Shown here: piece after piece, positions 8,498 to 17,901 of the stretch
Layout of the letters: each line of letters opens with the position of its first letter
Position numbering within the stretch: position 1 is the first letter of the stretch
Origin: Phycisphaeraceae bacterium
GTDB lineage: Bacteria; Planctomycetota; Phycisphaerae; Phycisphaerales; UBA1924
Length of the DNA: 64,000 bases
Direction of reading: 5' to 3'
Assembly (NCBI GenBank): GCA_019636675.1
Contig: JAHBXC010000001.1
Location: 930,001 to 994,000, forward strand
Made by a program: the position numbers and the translations under genes
The notes under the pieces: generated by a model
Seen by the model: only the letters and a program-made list of their open reading frames with translations
Told to the model about the DNA's origin: nothing
Databases searched by the model: none

Positions 8498-9706
8498 ATG
8501 CCCTCCGACTCTCCCTTCTCTCCCATTCCCGAGATCCTCGACGAGCTGCGCGCCGGGCGCATGGTCGTGCTCACCGACGACGAGGACCGCGAGAACGAGG
8601 GAGACCTGATCCTCCCGGGACAGTTCGTCACCCCCGAGGCGATCAACTTCATGCTCCGCGTCGCGCGCGGGTACCTCTGCCTCTCACTCACCGGCAAGGA
8701 CTGCGACCGCCTCGACCTCCACGCGCAGAGCGCCGTCAACACCTCGGTCCGCGGCACGCCCTTCACCGTCTCCATCGACGGGCACCCCAGACACGGCTTC
8801 ACCACCGGCGTCTCCGCCGCCGAGCGCGCCAAGACCATCCGCATGATGATCGACCCGGCCTTCGGCCCCGACGATTTCGTGCGACCAGGGCACATCAACC
8901 CCCTTCGCGCACGCGAGGGAGGCGTGCTCGTGCGCACCGGCCAGACCGAGGGCTCCGTCGACCTCAGCCGCCTCGCAGGGCTGCACCCCTCGTCGGTCAT
9001 CATCGAGATCATGCGCGACGACGGCGAGATGGCACGCGTCCCCGACCTCATCAAACTCTGCACACAGCACAACCTCAAGATGTGCTCGGTCGCGCAGATC
9101 ATCGAGCACCGCCTCGCGCGCGAGAGTCTGATCCGGCGCATCGACCCGCGCGAGGGCACGCCGATCGACACCGAGTTCGGGCGCTTCACCCTCATCGCCT
9201 ACGAGAGCGTCGTCGACGCCCTCCCCCACCTCGCGCTGATCGCGGGCGACATCGGCGACCCCGACTCATCGGACGCCCCGACGCTCGTGCGCATGCACCG
9301 GCGCGACCTGCTGGGCGACATCTTCGCGCTGACGAGCGGGGGCGAGGCATCCACCAGCAGCGCGCTCCGCGCGTCCATGCGCGCCATCCAGCGCGAGGGG
9401 CGCGGCGCCATCGTCTACCTCCGCCCCGAGGGCGCGCCCGACGCGATCGCCGCCAAGCAGTCGCTCTCGCAGCGCCTCCAACGCATCCGGCGCAGCGCGT
9501 ACGACCCCGACGCGCCGGACATGTCGCACCCCGCGTCGCCCGCCGGCGCGATGCCCATGCACAACCGCGAGTTCGGCATCGGCGGCCAGATCCTGCGCGA
9601 CCTGGGCCTCACGAAACTCCGCGTGCTCACCAACCACCCGCGCACCATGCCCGGGCTCGACGCGTTCGGCCTCGAGGTCGTCGAGCACGTCCCCCTCGAC
9701 GCGTGA
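8498..9706 (+). CDS. ribB: DHBP synthase with degenerate GTP cyclohydrolase II half
   Basis: A 402-residue RibBA-type protein. The N-terminal half (about 1-205) is 3,4-dihydroxy-2-butanone 4-phosphate synthase, with the TDDEDRENEGDL motif, so it should make the four-carbon precursor of riboflavin. The C-terminal half aligns with GTP cyclohydrolase II (VRMHRRDLLGDIF, EGRGAIVYL, VLTNHPRTMPGL). However, it lacks the three zinc-binding Cys of active RibA and the Arg-containing GLLNK-like motif. GTP cyclohydrolase activity is therefore unlikely and another gene would be needed. ATG 8498 begins the recognisable domain; the repeat-rich sequence upstream is open but not coding. Confidence 0.92.
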   Translation: MPSDSPFSPIPEILDELRAGRMVVLTDDEDRENEGDLILPGQFVTPEAINFMLRVARGYLCLSLTGKDCDRLDLHAQSAVNTSVRGTPFTVSIDGHPRHGFTTGVSAAERAKTIRMMIDPAFGPDDFVRPGHINPLRAREGGVLVRTGQTEGSVDLSRLAGLHPSSVIIEIMRDDGEMARVPDLIKLCTQHNLKMCSVAQIIEHRLARESLIRRIDPREGTPIDTEFGRFTLIAYESVVDALPHLALIAGDIGDPDSSDAPTLVRMHRRDLLGDIFALTSGGEASTSSALRASMRAIQREGRGAIVYLRPEGAPDAIAAKQSLSQRLQRIRRSAYDPDAPDMSHPASPAGAMPMHNREFGIGGQILRDLGLTKLRVLTNHPRTMPGLDAFGLEVVEHVPLDA

Positions 9707-9712
9707 GCGCCG

Positions 9713-11116
9713 TCAGAGCCCCATCGAACGCCTGAACCCCCCGCCGCCCAGCGCGCGCGCCAGCCACGAGGGCGCCGCCGATCGCGCCAGAGACCAGCCG
9801 CGCCCCTTGCCCATCACGGCTCCGGCGGCGAGATACCCGCTGCGCACCGCGCCCTCCATCGTCGCCGGCCAGCCGGTGTCCGTGTAGTCACCCGCGAGAA
9901 TCAGCGAGGATCCCTCGCACGACTGCGCCGGCCGGGCCGCTTCGAACCCGGGCGTCGCGGCGAAAGTCGCCCGCTTCTCCTTCACCGCGCGAGCCGAAAC
10001 GATCTGCGCGTCCGTCGCCGTGGGGAAGCACGCGCGAAGATCGCGCAGCACCCGCTCGACGATCTCCGCTTCGCTGAGATCAACCCACGCGTCGGCGGCG
10101 CTGATCACCGCGTGCAGGCGTTGGCCTCCATCGGGCGCCCCGCCCTTGTTGAACAGCCACTGCGTTTCTCGGGACACCAGCACCGCGTGGGGCTGCGTCA
10201 TGACTTCGCGATCGAGCGCCAGATGCACGCCGATGATCGGGCTGTGCTCGACGCGCGCGAGCATCGCGAAACGCGGATCGCGCGCGCGGAGTTCGTCCGA
10301 CGCGATCCCCGCCGCCCGCTCGGCGGGAACCGCGAGGATCACGCGCCCCGCGTCGACGCGTTCGCCGCCAGCGAGCGTCACGCCGCGCTCGTCCACGCCC
10401 ACGACGCTCGCGCCGAGCCGGACCTCGCCCCCGCGTTCGACGATCGCTCGCTCCGCCGGGTCGTACAACTCGACGAGAGGCCCCGACGCCAGCGCGATGC
10501 GCGACGCGTCGGCGCGCGCGAGAAAGCCCTCCTGAAACACATGGATCGCGCTGCTCGCCGCGACCCGCGACGGCGTCAGGTTACACGCGCTGACCACCAC
10601 CGGCGCCCAGAACTTCTCGACCGCGCCGCGCGGCTGCGAATGCGCCGCGAGCCATTCGCCGAAGGTCCGCGACCGCTCCGCCAGCCGGTCCGCGCGCAGG
10701 GCCGCGATCATCCCCCGCGCGACAGCGACCTTCTCGTCCGTCGTCAGAAAGGAAGCACGCAGGAACGACCAGGTCGTGTGGGCAGGCGCCGGCATCCCGA
10801 GCGCGCCCTTCCCGGGCCGGACCACGCTCTCGCGCCCGCCCTCTTCGACGAAGTGCAGCGTCTCGGTCCATCGCAGCAGGTCAGACACGCCCACGCGCTC
10901 GCAGAAATCCAGGTAGTTCGCGCAGCACCCCATCGCCACATGCTGGCAGTTGTCGAGCGTCTCGCCGGTGCGCGGGTCGGTGAACGATGTCGCGCGCCCC
11001 CCGAGTTTCCGCCGTGTCTCGAGCACGAGCACGCGCACTCCCTCGGCGCTCAGACGGACCGCCGCGCTCAGGCCCGCGAGCCCGCCCCCGACGATCACCA
11101 CATCGGGCGTGGTCAT
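9713..11116 (-). CDS. hpnE: HpnE, hydroxysqualene dehydroxylase (FAD)
   Basis: A 467-residue FAD-dependent amine-oxidase-fold protein. The dinucleotide-binding motif VVIVGGGLAGLSAA is at about residue 6, followed by GGRATSF and a C-terminal GDYTDTGWPATMEGAV motif. HpnE reduces hydroxysqualene to squalene, the last step of the HpnCDE route, which supplies hopanoid or sterol precursors. Its ATG (11114-11116) overlaps the stop of the hpnC-hpnD fusion gene by 4 bp (ATGA), which supports translational coupling and the assignment. Confidence 0.92.
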   Translation of the reverse strand: MTTPDVVIVGGGLAGLSAAVRLSAEGVRVLVLETRRKLGGRATSFTDPRTGETLDNCQHVAMGCCANYLDFCERVGVSDLLRWTETLHFVEEGGRESVVRPGKGALGMPAPAHTTWSFLRASFLTTDEKVAVARGMIAALRADRLAERSRTFGEWLAAHSQPRGAVEKFWAPVVVSACNLTPSRVAASSAIHVFQEGFLARADASRIALASGPLVELYDPAERAIVERGGEVRLGASVVGVDERGVTLAGGERVDAGRVILAVPAERAAGIASDELRARDPRFAMLARVEHSPIIGVHLALDREVMTQPHAVLVSRETQWLFNKGGAPDGGQRLHAVISAADAWVDLSEAEIVERVLRDLRACFPTATDAQIVSARAVKEKRATFAATPGFEAARPAQSCEGSSLILAGDYTDTGWPATMEGAVRSGYLAAGAVMGKGRGWSLARSAAPSWLARALGGGGFRRSMGL

Positions 11117-13011
11117 GCGCGCCCGCCCCGCGCGTGCAGCATGATCGCGACCTTCCGCCACGCCGGCAGCGACGCGCGCGGCTCGCACGCCGCCAGCATC
11201 GGCTCACGCTCGAGCATGCCGAGCACGCCCGAGTAAATCTCGGTCATCGCGCGCATCGACGGGGCGCACGCCGGGTCGATCATCGCCTCGAGCCCCTCCG
11301 ACGCCTCGAACTCCCGGCGCGCCCAGGCGGCCAGATCGCGCACGAGCGCAGCGCACCCATCGGGCTTCGACCACTCGGCCAGCGCCTGCGCCGAAAGGCC
11401 GTGGCGAGCCAGGTCCTCGCGGGGCACGTACACGCGCCCCGCGAGGAAATCGCGCCGGATATCGCGCAGGATGTTCGACAGTTGGAACGCCACGCCGCGG
11501 CTCGTCGCCTTCTCGCGCACGCCCTTCGCGTCCGCCCCCGGGACCGTCCCCCAGATCGCGACGCACACCCGCCCCACGGTGCTCGCGACGCGCTCGCAGT
11601 ACCGCTCCAGCCCGTCGCGAGACTCGTACCCAGCGTGGTTCGCGTCCTCCTCGAGCCCTTCCAGCAGCCCGAACAGATCGCCGGCGTCAACAGGAAACTC
11701 GCGCATCGCCCACGCCAGCCCCACCCACGACGCGTGCGCGCTCTCGAGGCAATCTCGCTCCACGAGCGCGCGCAGGCGCGAACGCCGGCGCTCGATGCGG
11801 GCCATCGCGACCTCGCGCGTCGGCACGGCGCGATCGTCCTCATCCGCGTCGTCGTCGGCATCGCGCATCCACGCGTAGACCGCGTACAGCGCTGACCGGC
11901 GCCGCCCGGGGGTCAGGCGCAGCCCGTAATAGAAGTTCCGCGCCTCGCGCCGCGTCACCGAAGCGCACTTCTCGAGCGCCACACGCACGAACACCGGCTC
12001 GCCGTTGCCGTTCGATGTCGTCCCAGGCGCGAGACGCGTTCGCAGCAGGATGCCCGCCTTCTCCGCCTTCGTGAGGGAGGGCCTCGACCACAGCGTTGCG
12101 CAGCCGATCCGCTCGATCTTGTCCAGCGTCCGCTCGCCGCCAGCGATGAACAGGCGCACCACGCGCGACAGGTCCGCGTCCGGGATCATCCGCGGCAGCG
12201 CCTCACCCTGCGCAAACATCTCCCTCGTCCGGCGCACCAGCGGGCGCATCGCTCGGATATACGCCACGCGCGCCGACGCGTCGTCGGGTGTGTCCTTCCA
12301 CCGCCGAAGCGTCTGGGCGTCGAGGCCCGTCTCGACGCTCGGCAGGTACACCCGATCACGCTCGTCGAGGTCTCGCCGCACATCCTGCCAGAAGTTCGCC
12401 AGCTGCAGCGCCGTGCAGACCGCGTCGGACATCCGCAGCATCGCGTCACGCTCGCTCAGGGCGCCTCGCCCGCCCGAGGGCAGCGGAGCGACCGAATCGA
12501 TCATCGCCAGCACGATCCTGCCCACCGGGTTCGCGCTGCGCGCGCAATAGTCGAGCACCTGCTCCCATGTCTCGTAGCGCGTCACGCGCTGGTCCTGCTC
12601 GAACGCGTCGAGCAGATCGTGGAACGGCGCGGCGTCGAGGGCCCGCCGGCGCATCGTCTCGGCGAGCGGCCCGAATATCGGGTCATCGGGGGGCGCGTCG
12701 CGCTCGTCGCGCGCAGACGCGTGCGCCTCTTCCACCAGGGCGTGCCATCGCGCCAGCTCCGCGAGGGCCTGCGCGCGCCCCTCATCGGTCGGCGGCGCAT
12801 CGTCGGCGATGTCGTCCGCCCCCCTGCAGAACGCGTAGACCGCCGCGAAGTCGTCGCGCAGACCCGCGGGCACGAACCGCGACAGCACATGGAAGTTCTC
12901 GTAGTGCGTCGACGCCAGCCGGCGCGCAGCGTCCAGGCCGGGAACGGCCGGTGAACCCGCGCCGGGGGCGGGCGGGCGCTCCGTCAGGATGGGCGAGGGG
13001 TCGATCGACAC
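11113..13011 (-). CDS. hpnC/hpnD: HpnC-HpnD fusion: hydroxysqualene and presqualene diphosphate synthases
   Basis: A 632-residue protein carrying two complete squalene/phytoene synthase domains, where the family normally has one (about 280 residues). The N-terminal domain is HpnC-like: GADDIADD at about 64-71 and DVRRDLDERDRVYLP at about 207. The C-terminal domain is HpnD-like: YAWMRDADDDADE at about 390 and ILRDIRRDF at about 528. Both keep both aspartate-rich motifs, so both should be active. HpnD makes presqualene diphosphate from two farnesyl diphosphates and HpnC converts it to hydroxysqualene. Start is GTG. A fusion could channel the intermediate. Confidence 0.9.
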   Translation of the reverse strand: MSIDPSPILTERPPAPGAGSPAVPGLDAARRLASTHYENFHVLSRFVPAGLRDDFAAVYAFCRGADDIADDAPPTDEGRAQALAELARWHALVEEAHASARDERDAPPDDPIFGPLAETMRRRALDAAPFHDLLDAFEQDQRVTRYETWEQVLDYCARSANPVGRIVLAMIDSVAPLPSGGRGALSERDAMLRMSDAVCTALQLANFWQDVRRDLDERDRVYLPSVETGLDAQTLRRWKDTPDDASARVAYIRAMRPLVRRTREMFAQGEALPRMIPDADLSRVVRLFIAGGERTLDKIERIGCATLWSRPSLTKAEKAGILLRTRLAPGTTSNGNGEPVFVRVALEKCASVTRREARNFYYGLRLTPGRRRSALYAVYAWMRDADDDADEDDRAVPTREVAMARIERRRSRLRALVERDCLESAHASWVGLAWAMREFPVDAGDLFGLLEGLEEDANHAGYESRDGLERYCERVASTVGRVCVAIWGTVPGADAKGVREKATSRGVAFQLSNILRDIRRDFLAGRVYVPREDLARHGLSAQALAEWSKPDGCAALVRDLAAWARREFEASEGLEAMIDPACAPSMRAMTEIYSGVLGMLEREPMLAACEPRASLPAWRKVAIMLHARGGRA

Positions 13012-13071
13012 GGCGTGCTCTCGGGGCGTGGCCTTCGATCAGACTACCAGAGAGGATTCCGCCGGGCCCGG

Positions 13072-14676
13072 TCAGAGCAGCGTCATCTGTCCCGGCTCGA
13101 TCGCGTCCAGCACGTGCGGGTGGTCGATGTCGATGGGGTACTTCCCCGACCAGCACGCGGTGCAGTAGTCGCTCGCCGGGGTCTTCGGAGACTCCGCGAC
13201 CCTCAGCATGCCCTCGATCGAGAGGAACGCGAGGGTGTCGACGCCCAGCATCGCGCGGATCTCTTCGATGGTCCGCTCGTGCGCGACGAGCTGCTCGCGC
13301 GAGGGGAAGTCCACGCCGAAGAAGCACGGGTGCCGGATGGGCGGGCACGAGATGCGAAGGTGTATCTCCCTCGCGCCGGCCTCGCGGAGCTGCTCCATCT
13401 TCACCTTCGTGGTCGTGCCCCGCACGATCGAGTCGTCCACGACCACGATCGACTTGTCGCGCACGATCTCGTCGATGACATTCAGCTTCAGTCGCACCGC
13501 CGCCGCTCGCTCGCGCTGAGTGGGCTTGATGAAGGTGCGGCCGACATACCGGTTGGGGACGATCCCCTCGCGGTACGGGACATTGGCGGCGCGCGAGTAC
13601 CCGTTCGCCGCCGATCGCCCCGAGTCGGGCATGGGCATGATGTAGTCCACGCCGACCGGGGGCGGGGCCTCTCGCGCGAGCTGCTCGCCCAGTCGCTCTC
13701 GCACGAGCTGCACCGTCTGCCCGAAGACCACGCTCGACGGGCTCGCGAAGTACACGTGCTCGAAGACGCAGTGGGCCTTGCGCTCGGCCGGCTCCGCGAA
13801 GCGCCGCGACTCGACGCCCCGGTCCGAGAGTGTCACGATCTCGCCCGGCTCGACCTCGCGCACGAACCTCGCGTTGATCGCGTCGAGCGCCACGGTCTCG
13901 CTCGCGACGACGGGCTTGCCCTCGCGCGTCTCGCCCAGCACGAGCGGGCGCCACCCGTGGGGGTCGCGCGCCGCTTCGATGCGATCGGAGAACAGGAACA
14001 GCACGCTGAACGCGCCCTCGAGCCGGCGCAGCGTCGCGGCGATCGTGTCGGGGCTCTTCTGCTGTCGCGGCGACGCGAGCAGGTGCACGATCACTTCCGT
14101 GTCGCTCTGCGTGTGGAAGATGTGCCCGGCTTCCTCGTAGAACTGGCGCAGCGCCGACGCGTTGGTCAGATTCCCGTTGTGCGCCACCGCGACCTGCCCC
14201 CCGATATAGCTCTCGAGGATCGGCTGCGCGTTGCACGCGAGCGACCCGCCGGCGGTCGAGTAGCGGTTGTGCCCGATGCCCCCTCGCACCTCCGGCCCGG
14301 CGAGGTCGCGCAGCACGCGCGAGGAGAACACCTCGGACACCAGCCCCATCCCGGTGTGCGCGCGAAGCTTGCCGGCGTCGGTGACGGCGACGCCCGCCGA
14401 CTCCTGGCCCCTGTGCTGGAGGGCGTAGAGCCCGATGTAGACGAGGTTGGCCGGGTCCGGCTCGCCCCAGACGCCGAACACGCCGCACTTCTCCTTCTTC
14501 TCAGAATCCTCGAGCAGGAGGCGCTCGGCGAGCGCTCTGGACCCAGGGCGGAGGACCGGCAGGCGCGCGAGCACCCCCGGGGGCGGCGCCCCGACCTCGC
14601 CGGTCTGGCTTTGTTCGGGATGTCCGAGGGTTTCGGCGGCGGGGCGTCGGGTGCGGTCGGGCATCGCGGGCATCAT
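13072..14676 (-). CDS. purF: Amidophosphoribosyltransferase
   Basis: A 534-residue PurF, first enzyme of purine synthesis (PRPP + glutamine to phosphoribosylamine). The glutaminase nucleophile is the Cys of KEKCGVFGVWG at residue 64, so the predicted leader is about 63 residues, far longer than the 11-residue propeptide of the Bacillus enzyme. The PRPP motif is IVVVDDSIVRGTTT. Cys residues in AHCVFEH, HPCFFGVD and YCTACWSGKYP match the four 4Fe-4S ligands of the Bacillus class. ATG 14676 and 14673 are both possible starts. Confidence 0.95.
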   Translation of the reverse strand: MMPAMPDRTRRPAAETLGHPEQSQTGEVGAPPPGVLARLPVLRPGSRALAERLLLEDSEKKEKCGVFGVWGEPDPANLVYIGLYALQHRGQESAGVAVTDAGKLRAHTGMGLVSEVFSSRVLRDLAGPEVRGGIGHNRYSTAGGSLACNAQPILESYIGGQVAVAHNGNLTNASALRQFYEEAGHIFHTQSDTEVIVHLLASPRQQKSPDTIAATLRRLEGAFSVLFLFSDRIEAARDPHGWRPLVLGETREGKPVVASETVALDAINARFVREVEPGEIVTLSDRGVESRRFAEPAERKAHCVFEHVYFASPSSVVFGQTVQLVRERLGEQLAREAPPPVGVDYIMPMPDSGRSAANGYSRAANVPYREGIVPNRYVGRTFIKPTQRERAAAVRLKLNVIDEIVRDKSIVVVDDSIVRGTTTKVKMEQLREAGAREIHLRISCPPIRHPCFFGVDFPSREQLVAHERTIEEIRAMLGVDTLAFLSIEGMLRVAESPKTPASDYCTACWSGKYPIDIDHPHVLDAIEPGQMTLL

Positions 14677-14859
14677 AGAACCATCGCGAACCTTCGCGCG
14701 ATCTTCAACCGAAGGAGATGACGACTCGACCCGCGAGGGGAGGCGGGCGTATGCTCCGCGTCCCGATCCGGGCGGATCGGAGCCGTTCTACCACCACCGC
14801 CTCCCGCCGCGGACAATCAAAGGTCCCACGGGCCCAGCCAAGCCGCGGAGCGAATCACC

Positions 14860-15162
14860 ATGCCGAAGAACAAGACCCACAAAGGCCTGCTCAAGCGCAT
14901 CCGTCTCACCAAGACGGGCAAGGTCAAGCACAAGACCTGCGGCGGCAGCCACCTCAAGTCCAACAAGTCCGGCGCCGAGATCCGCGAGTATCGCGCCTCC
15001 AAGACCATGTCGCGTGGCGAGGCCAAGCGCGTCGAGCTGCTGCTGCACACGCGCACCCGCGGCGCCGACCAGCCGCGCACCTCGATGAAGCGCAGCCCCT
15101 CGCCCGAGCAGCGCAAGGCCATGCAGGCCGAGCGCAAGGCCGCCGCCGCCGCGAACGCCTGA
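14860..15162 (+). CDS. rpmI: Ribosomal protein bL35 with C-terminal extension
   Basis: The first ~65 residues are a standard L35: MPKNKTHKGLLKRIRLT, a SHLKSNKS motif and a LSKGEAKR-like MSRGEAKRVE. About 35 further residues, rich in Ala, Lys and Arg, follow (total 100), so this is longer than the usual 64-66. It is the first gene of the rpmI-rplT pair; infC is not adjacent. The 180-bp leader separates it from the divergent purF. Confidence 0.96.
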   Translation: MPKNKTHKGLLKRIRLTKTGKVKHKTCGGSHLKSNKSGAEIREYRASKTMSRGEAKRVELLLHTRTRGADQPRTSMKRSPSPEQRKAMQAERKAAAAANA

Positions 15163-15257
15163 GCTCGCAGACCCTGAATCACACACCCGCCGTCCGGGCA
15201 CCAAGATCGGCCGAGAGTCCGGCCGCCCCGTCCGGCATTGTCTGAGGAGTTTCGTCC

Positions 15258-15632
15258 ATGCCACGCGCACGCAAAGGCGCCGCCCGTAAGCGCCAGCACA
15301 ACCGCGTCCTCCGTGAGGCCCGCGGCTACTACGGCACCAAGTCCCGTCACTACCAGCAGGCCAAGGTCGCGCTCATGCGCGCCGGGCGGTTCGCGTGGCG
15401 TGACCGTCGCGCCCTCAAGCGCAACATGCGCTCCCTCTGGATCACGCGCATCACCGCCGCCTGCCGCATGCGCGGGACCCGCTACTCCCTGTTCATGAAC
15501 GGGCTCAGCAACGCCGGCATCCTGCTCAACCGCAAGATGCTCTCCGAGATCGCGATCCACGACCCCGCCGCCTTCGACACGATCGTCGAGAAGTCGGTCA
15601 AGGCGTCGACCGCGACCCCTGCGAACGCCTGA
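15258..15632 (+). CDS. rplT: Ribosomal protein bL20
   Basis: A 124-residue L20, with the conserved basic N-terminus MPRARKGAARKRQHNRVL, the GYYGTKSRHYQQAK region, WRDRRALKRNMRSLWI and the SLFMNGL.. AGILLNRKMLSEIA region. It binds 23S rRNA early in large-subunit assembly. It sits 95 bp behind rpmI and is followed by a strong terminator. The last residues form a short Ala/Thr-rich tail like that of L35. Confidence 0.97.
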   Translation: MPRARKGAARKRQHNRVLREARGYYGTKSRHYQQAKVALMRAGRFAWRDRRALKRNMRSLWITRITAACRMRGTRYSLFMNGLSNAGILLNRKMLSEIAIHDPAAFDTIVEKSVKASTATPANA

Positions 15633-15655
15633 GAACTGCCCCGCCCGACCCCACC

Positions 15656-15681
15656 AACCCTCGCTCCCGGCGGGGGTTTTT
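15656..15681 (+). terminator. Rho-independent terminator of rpmI-rplT
   Basis: AACCCTCGC / GCGGGGGTT arms (one T-G pair) around TCCCG, followed by a run of T, 24 bp after the rplT stop. Confidence 0.9.
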
Positions 15682-15807
15682 CATTCCGCCCCGAACCCGC
15701 CCAGAACATCCCCCGAATCACGGGCGTCGTATCCTTCGTGTGGGACGATCCCGCCGCCGGGCTTCTCAAGCGATGACCCCGGACCCGGCCGACGGTGAAG
15801 GCACGCC

Positions 15808-16476
15808 TTGGACGACCAACGGACCGACGAGCAACTGCTGGAGGACTACCGCTCGGGCGACGCCGCCGCGCTGCGCACCATCATCGAGCGCCACCACGAC
15901 GCGCTGATGCGGTTCCTCGCGCGATTTCTCAGCGACCGCCAGGCCGCGGAGGATGTCTTCCAGGACGCCTTCCTGCAGGTCCACCTCTCGGCCGATTCCT
16001 TCGACACTTCCCGGCGCTTCAAGCCCTGGCTCTTCACGATCGCCGCCAACAAGGCGCGCGACTACCTGCGCAAGCACCGGCGCAACGCGCCCCTCGACCT
16101 CTCGGCGCCCATCGGGGGCTCCTCCGGCGGCGACGGGCGCACCTTCATGGACCTCATGGAGATCGATGTCCCGCCCCCTGGGGTGGAGCTCGACGACCGG
16201 GAGCGCGACCTGCTCGTGCAGGAATGCGTCGACTCGCTGCCCCCCCACCTGCGCGAGATCCTGCTGCTGGCCTACTTCCAGCGTCTTTCCTATTCCAACA
16301 TCGCCGACGGGCTGGGCGTCCCCCTCGGGACCGTCAAGAGCCGCCTGCACGCCGCCGTCGCCGCCTTCGGTCGCGCCTGGCGCGAGCGCCAAGCCGGCAA
16401 CAACGGGGATCGGTCCCAGAACCCCCTCCCCGACGACGCGCCGAGCCGCGCGCGAAAACGCGCCGCGAACGAGTGA
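15808..16476 (+). CDS. ECF-type RNA polymerase sigma factor
   Basis: A 222-residue group 4 sigma factor. Region 2 spans about 10-85, with AEDVFQDAFLQVH and PWLFTIAANKARDYLR for -10 recognition and melting. Region 4 spans about 135-185, with LPPHLREILLLAYFQRLSY and GVPLGTVKSRLH as helix-turn-helix. The linker between them is longer than usual and Gly-rich. Start is TTG at 15808, since no ATG or GTG lies before region 2. The next gene probably encodes its membrane partner. Confidence 0.93.
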   Translation: MDDQRTDEQLLEDYRSGDAAALRTIIERHHDALMRFLARFLSDRQAAEDVFQDAFLQVHLSADSFDTSRRFKPWLFTIAANKARDYLRKHRRNAPLDLSAPIGGSSGGDGRTFMDLMEIDVPPPGVELDDRERDLLVQECVDSLPPHLREILLLAYFQRLSYSNIADGLGVPLGTVKSRLHAAVAAFGRAWRERQAGNNGDRSQNPLPDDAPSRARKRAANE

Positions 16477-16665
16477 ACCCGCGCCCGACTCGCGCCGTAA
16501 GCCGTGAGTCGAATCCCTGACCGTCGTCGCGACCGGCCCCCTCCACCCGTCGCGGCTTCACCCGGCGACTCTCTCCCGCCGGGATCGAACCACCGTTCCT
16601 TTCACCTCCCGACTCCCCGAGAGGGTCGAGTCCTCCCCGCAAGGGTCGAACCTGAGAGCGCTGAA

Positions 16666-17901
16666 GTGAACCCCCCGCCCGACCAGCACGATCCGAACCC
16701 CGAGCCGTTCACGCTGAGCGACGCCGACAAGGCCGCGCTCGACGCGCTCGTCGACGCGCGCTTCGACGCGCAGCGCGTCCCGGCGCAGCTCCGAGATCGC
16801 GCCGGACGCGTGGCGGCCCTCATGGGCCTGCTCGACGCCGGGCTCGACGATCTGACCGACGCGCGCCGGCGCTCGCTCCTCACCACCGTCACGATGGCCC
16901 GCGTCGCGCGCACGCCGATGGCGGGCGCCGACACCGACCGCCCGCTCTCGCTCGAGGACGGCGCGTCCATCGACGCGCTCGTCGACTCGGGGTGGGATGT
17001 CTCGCGCGTCGCCCCGGCGCTCGCGCCGCGCGCCGCCCGGGTCGCGAACCTGCTGCACACCCTCGACGCCGGCGCGCCGTCCGGCGCGTTCAGCGCCGAC
17101 GAACGGGCCGCACGCGTGGAGCGCGCCCTCGACGCGATCCAGCGCCGCATCGACGAAGACGAGCGTTCGCGCCAGTTCGGGGCCAACGACTTCGTGCTGC
17201 CCCGCCGGGGGCTGCGCCTGCGGGAACTGTTCTCAACCGCCGCCGCGCTCATGCTCGGCTTCGCGGTCCTCTGGCCCATCGCGTCGAGTTTCCGCGAAGA
17301 ACTGCGCGTGACTGCCTGCCAGAACTCGATGCGCGCCGCCGGCGCCGGCTTCGGGCTCTACGCCGGCGACCACTCCGGGCGCCTGCCCGTCGTCAGCGCC
17401 GGGTTCCGCGGGTCGTGGTGGAATGTCGGCACGCCCGGCCAGTCCAACTCCGCCAATCTCTTCGAGCTCGCGCGCACCGGCCACGCCGTCCTGCGCGACC
17501 TCGCGTGCCCGGGCAACCCCGGCGCGCCCGTCCACATGCACGACGCCGAGCAGCGCGACTGGCGCGCCTTCCACGAGGTCTCCTACTCCTACCAGATCCC
17601 CACGCGCCCTCGCGCCATGTGGAACGGCACGGGACGCGTCGTCGTCATGGCCGACAAGAGCCCCATCGTCGAACGCGCACGCTTCGGCGAGCGCTTCGAC
17701 CCCGAGGCACGCTCACGCAACCACTCCGGACGCGGCCAGAACGCGCTCTTCAACGACGGCTCCGTCGTCTTCCTCGCCTCCCCCGTGCTCGCCAACGGCG
17801 ACAACATCTGGCTCCCCCAGCACCTCACGCTCACCAAGCGCCCCACCCTCCAGGGCACCGAACGCCCCGACGACGACACCGACACCTTCGTCGGGCCGTG
17901 A
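16666..17901 (+). CDS. Membrane-anchored H-X9-DG-like protein, possible sigma-factor partner
   Basis: About 411 residues from the GTG at 16666; the frame is open from 16504 but the extra N-terminus looks non-coding. The cytoplasmic part (about 1-180) has two similar helical repeats containing ALDALVDARFD and SIDALVDSGWD, each followed by an RAARVA-like helix. One membrane segment follows at about 192-212 (LMLGFAVLWPIASSF). The outer part carries a prepilin-associated element, HSGRGQNALFNDG, one residue longer than the classical H-X9-DG. It follows the ECF gene, so an anti-sigma role is plausible by position only. Confidence 0.7.
   Translation: MNPPPDQHDPNPEPFTLSDADKAALDALVDARFDAQRVPAQLRDRAGRVAALMGLLDAGLDDLTDARRRSLLTTVTMARVARTPMAGADTDRPLSLEDGASIDALVDSGWDVSRVAPALAPRAARVANLLHTLDAGAPSGAFSADERAARVERALDAIQRRIDEDERSRQFGANDFVLPRRGLRLRELFSTAAALMLGFAVLWPIASSFREELRVTACQNSMRAAGAGFGLYAGDHSGRLPVVSAGFRGSWWNVGTPGQSNSANLFELARTGHAVLRDLACPGNPGAPVHMHDAEQRDWRAFHEVSYSYQIPTRPRAMWNGTGRVVVMADKSPIVERARFGERFDPEARSRNHSGRGQNALFNDGSVVFLASPVLANGDNIWLPQHLTLTKRPTLQGTERPDDDTDTFVGP

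Noticed and set aside
16504..16665. N-terminal extension of the H-X9-DG-like protein
   Set aside because: Arg/Pro-rich, non-conserved in appearance, and the GTG at 16666 opens the protein-like part.
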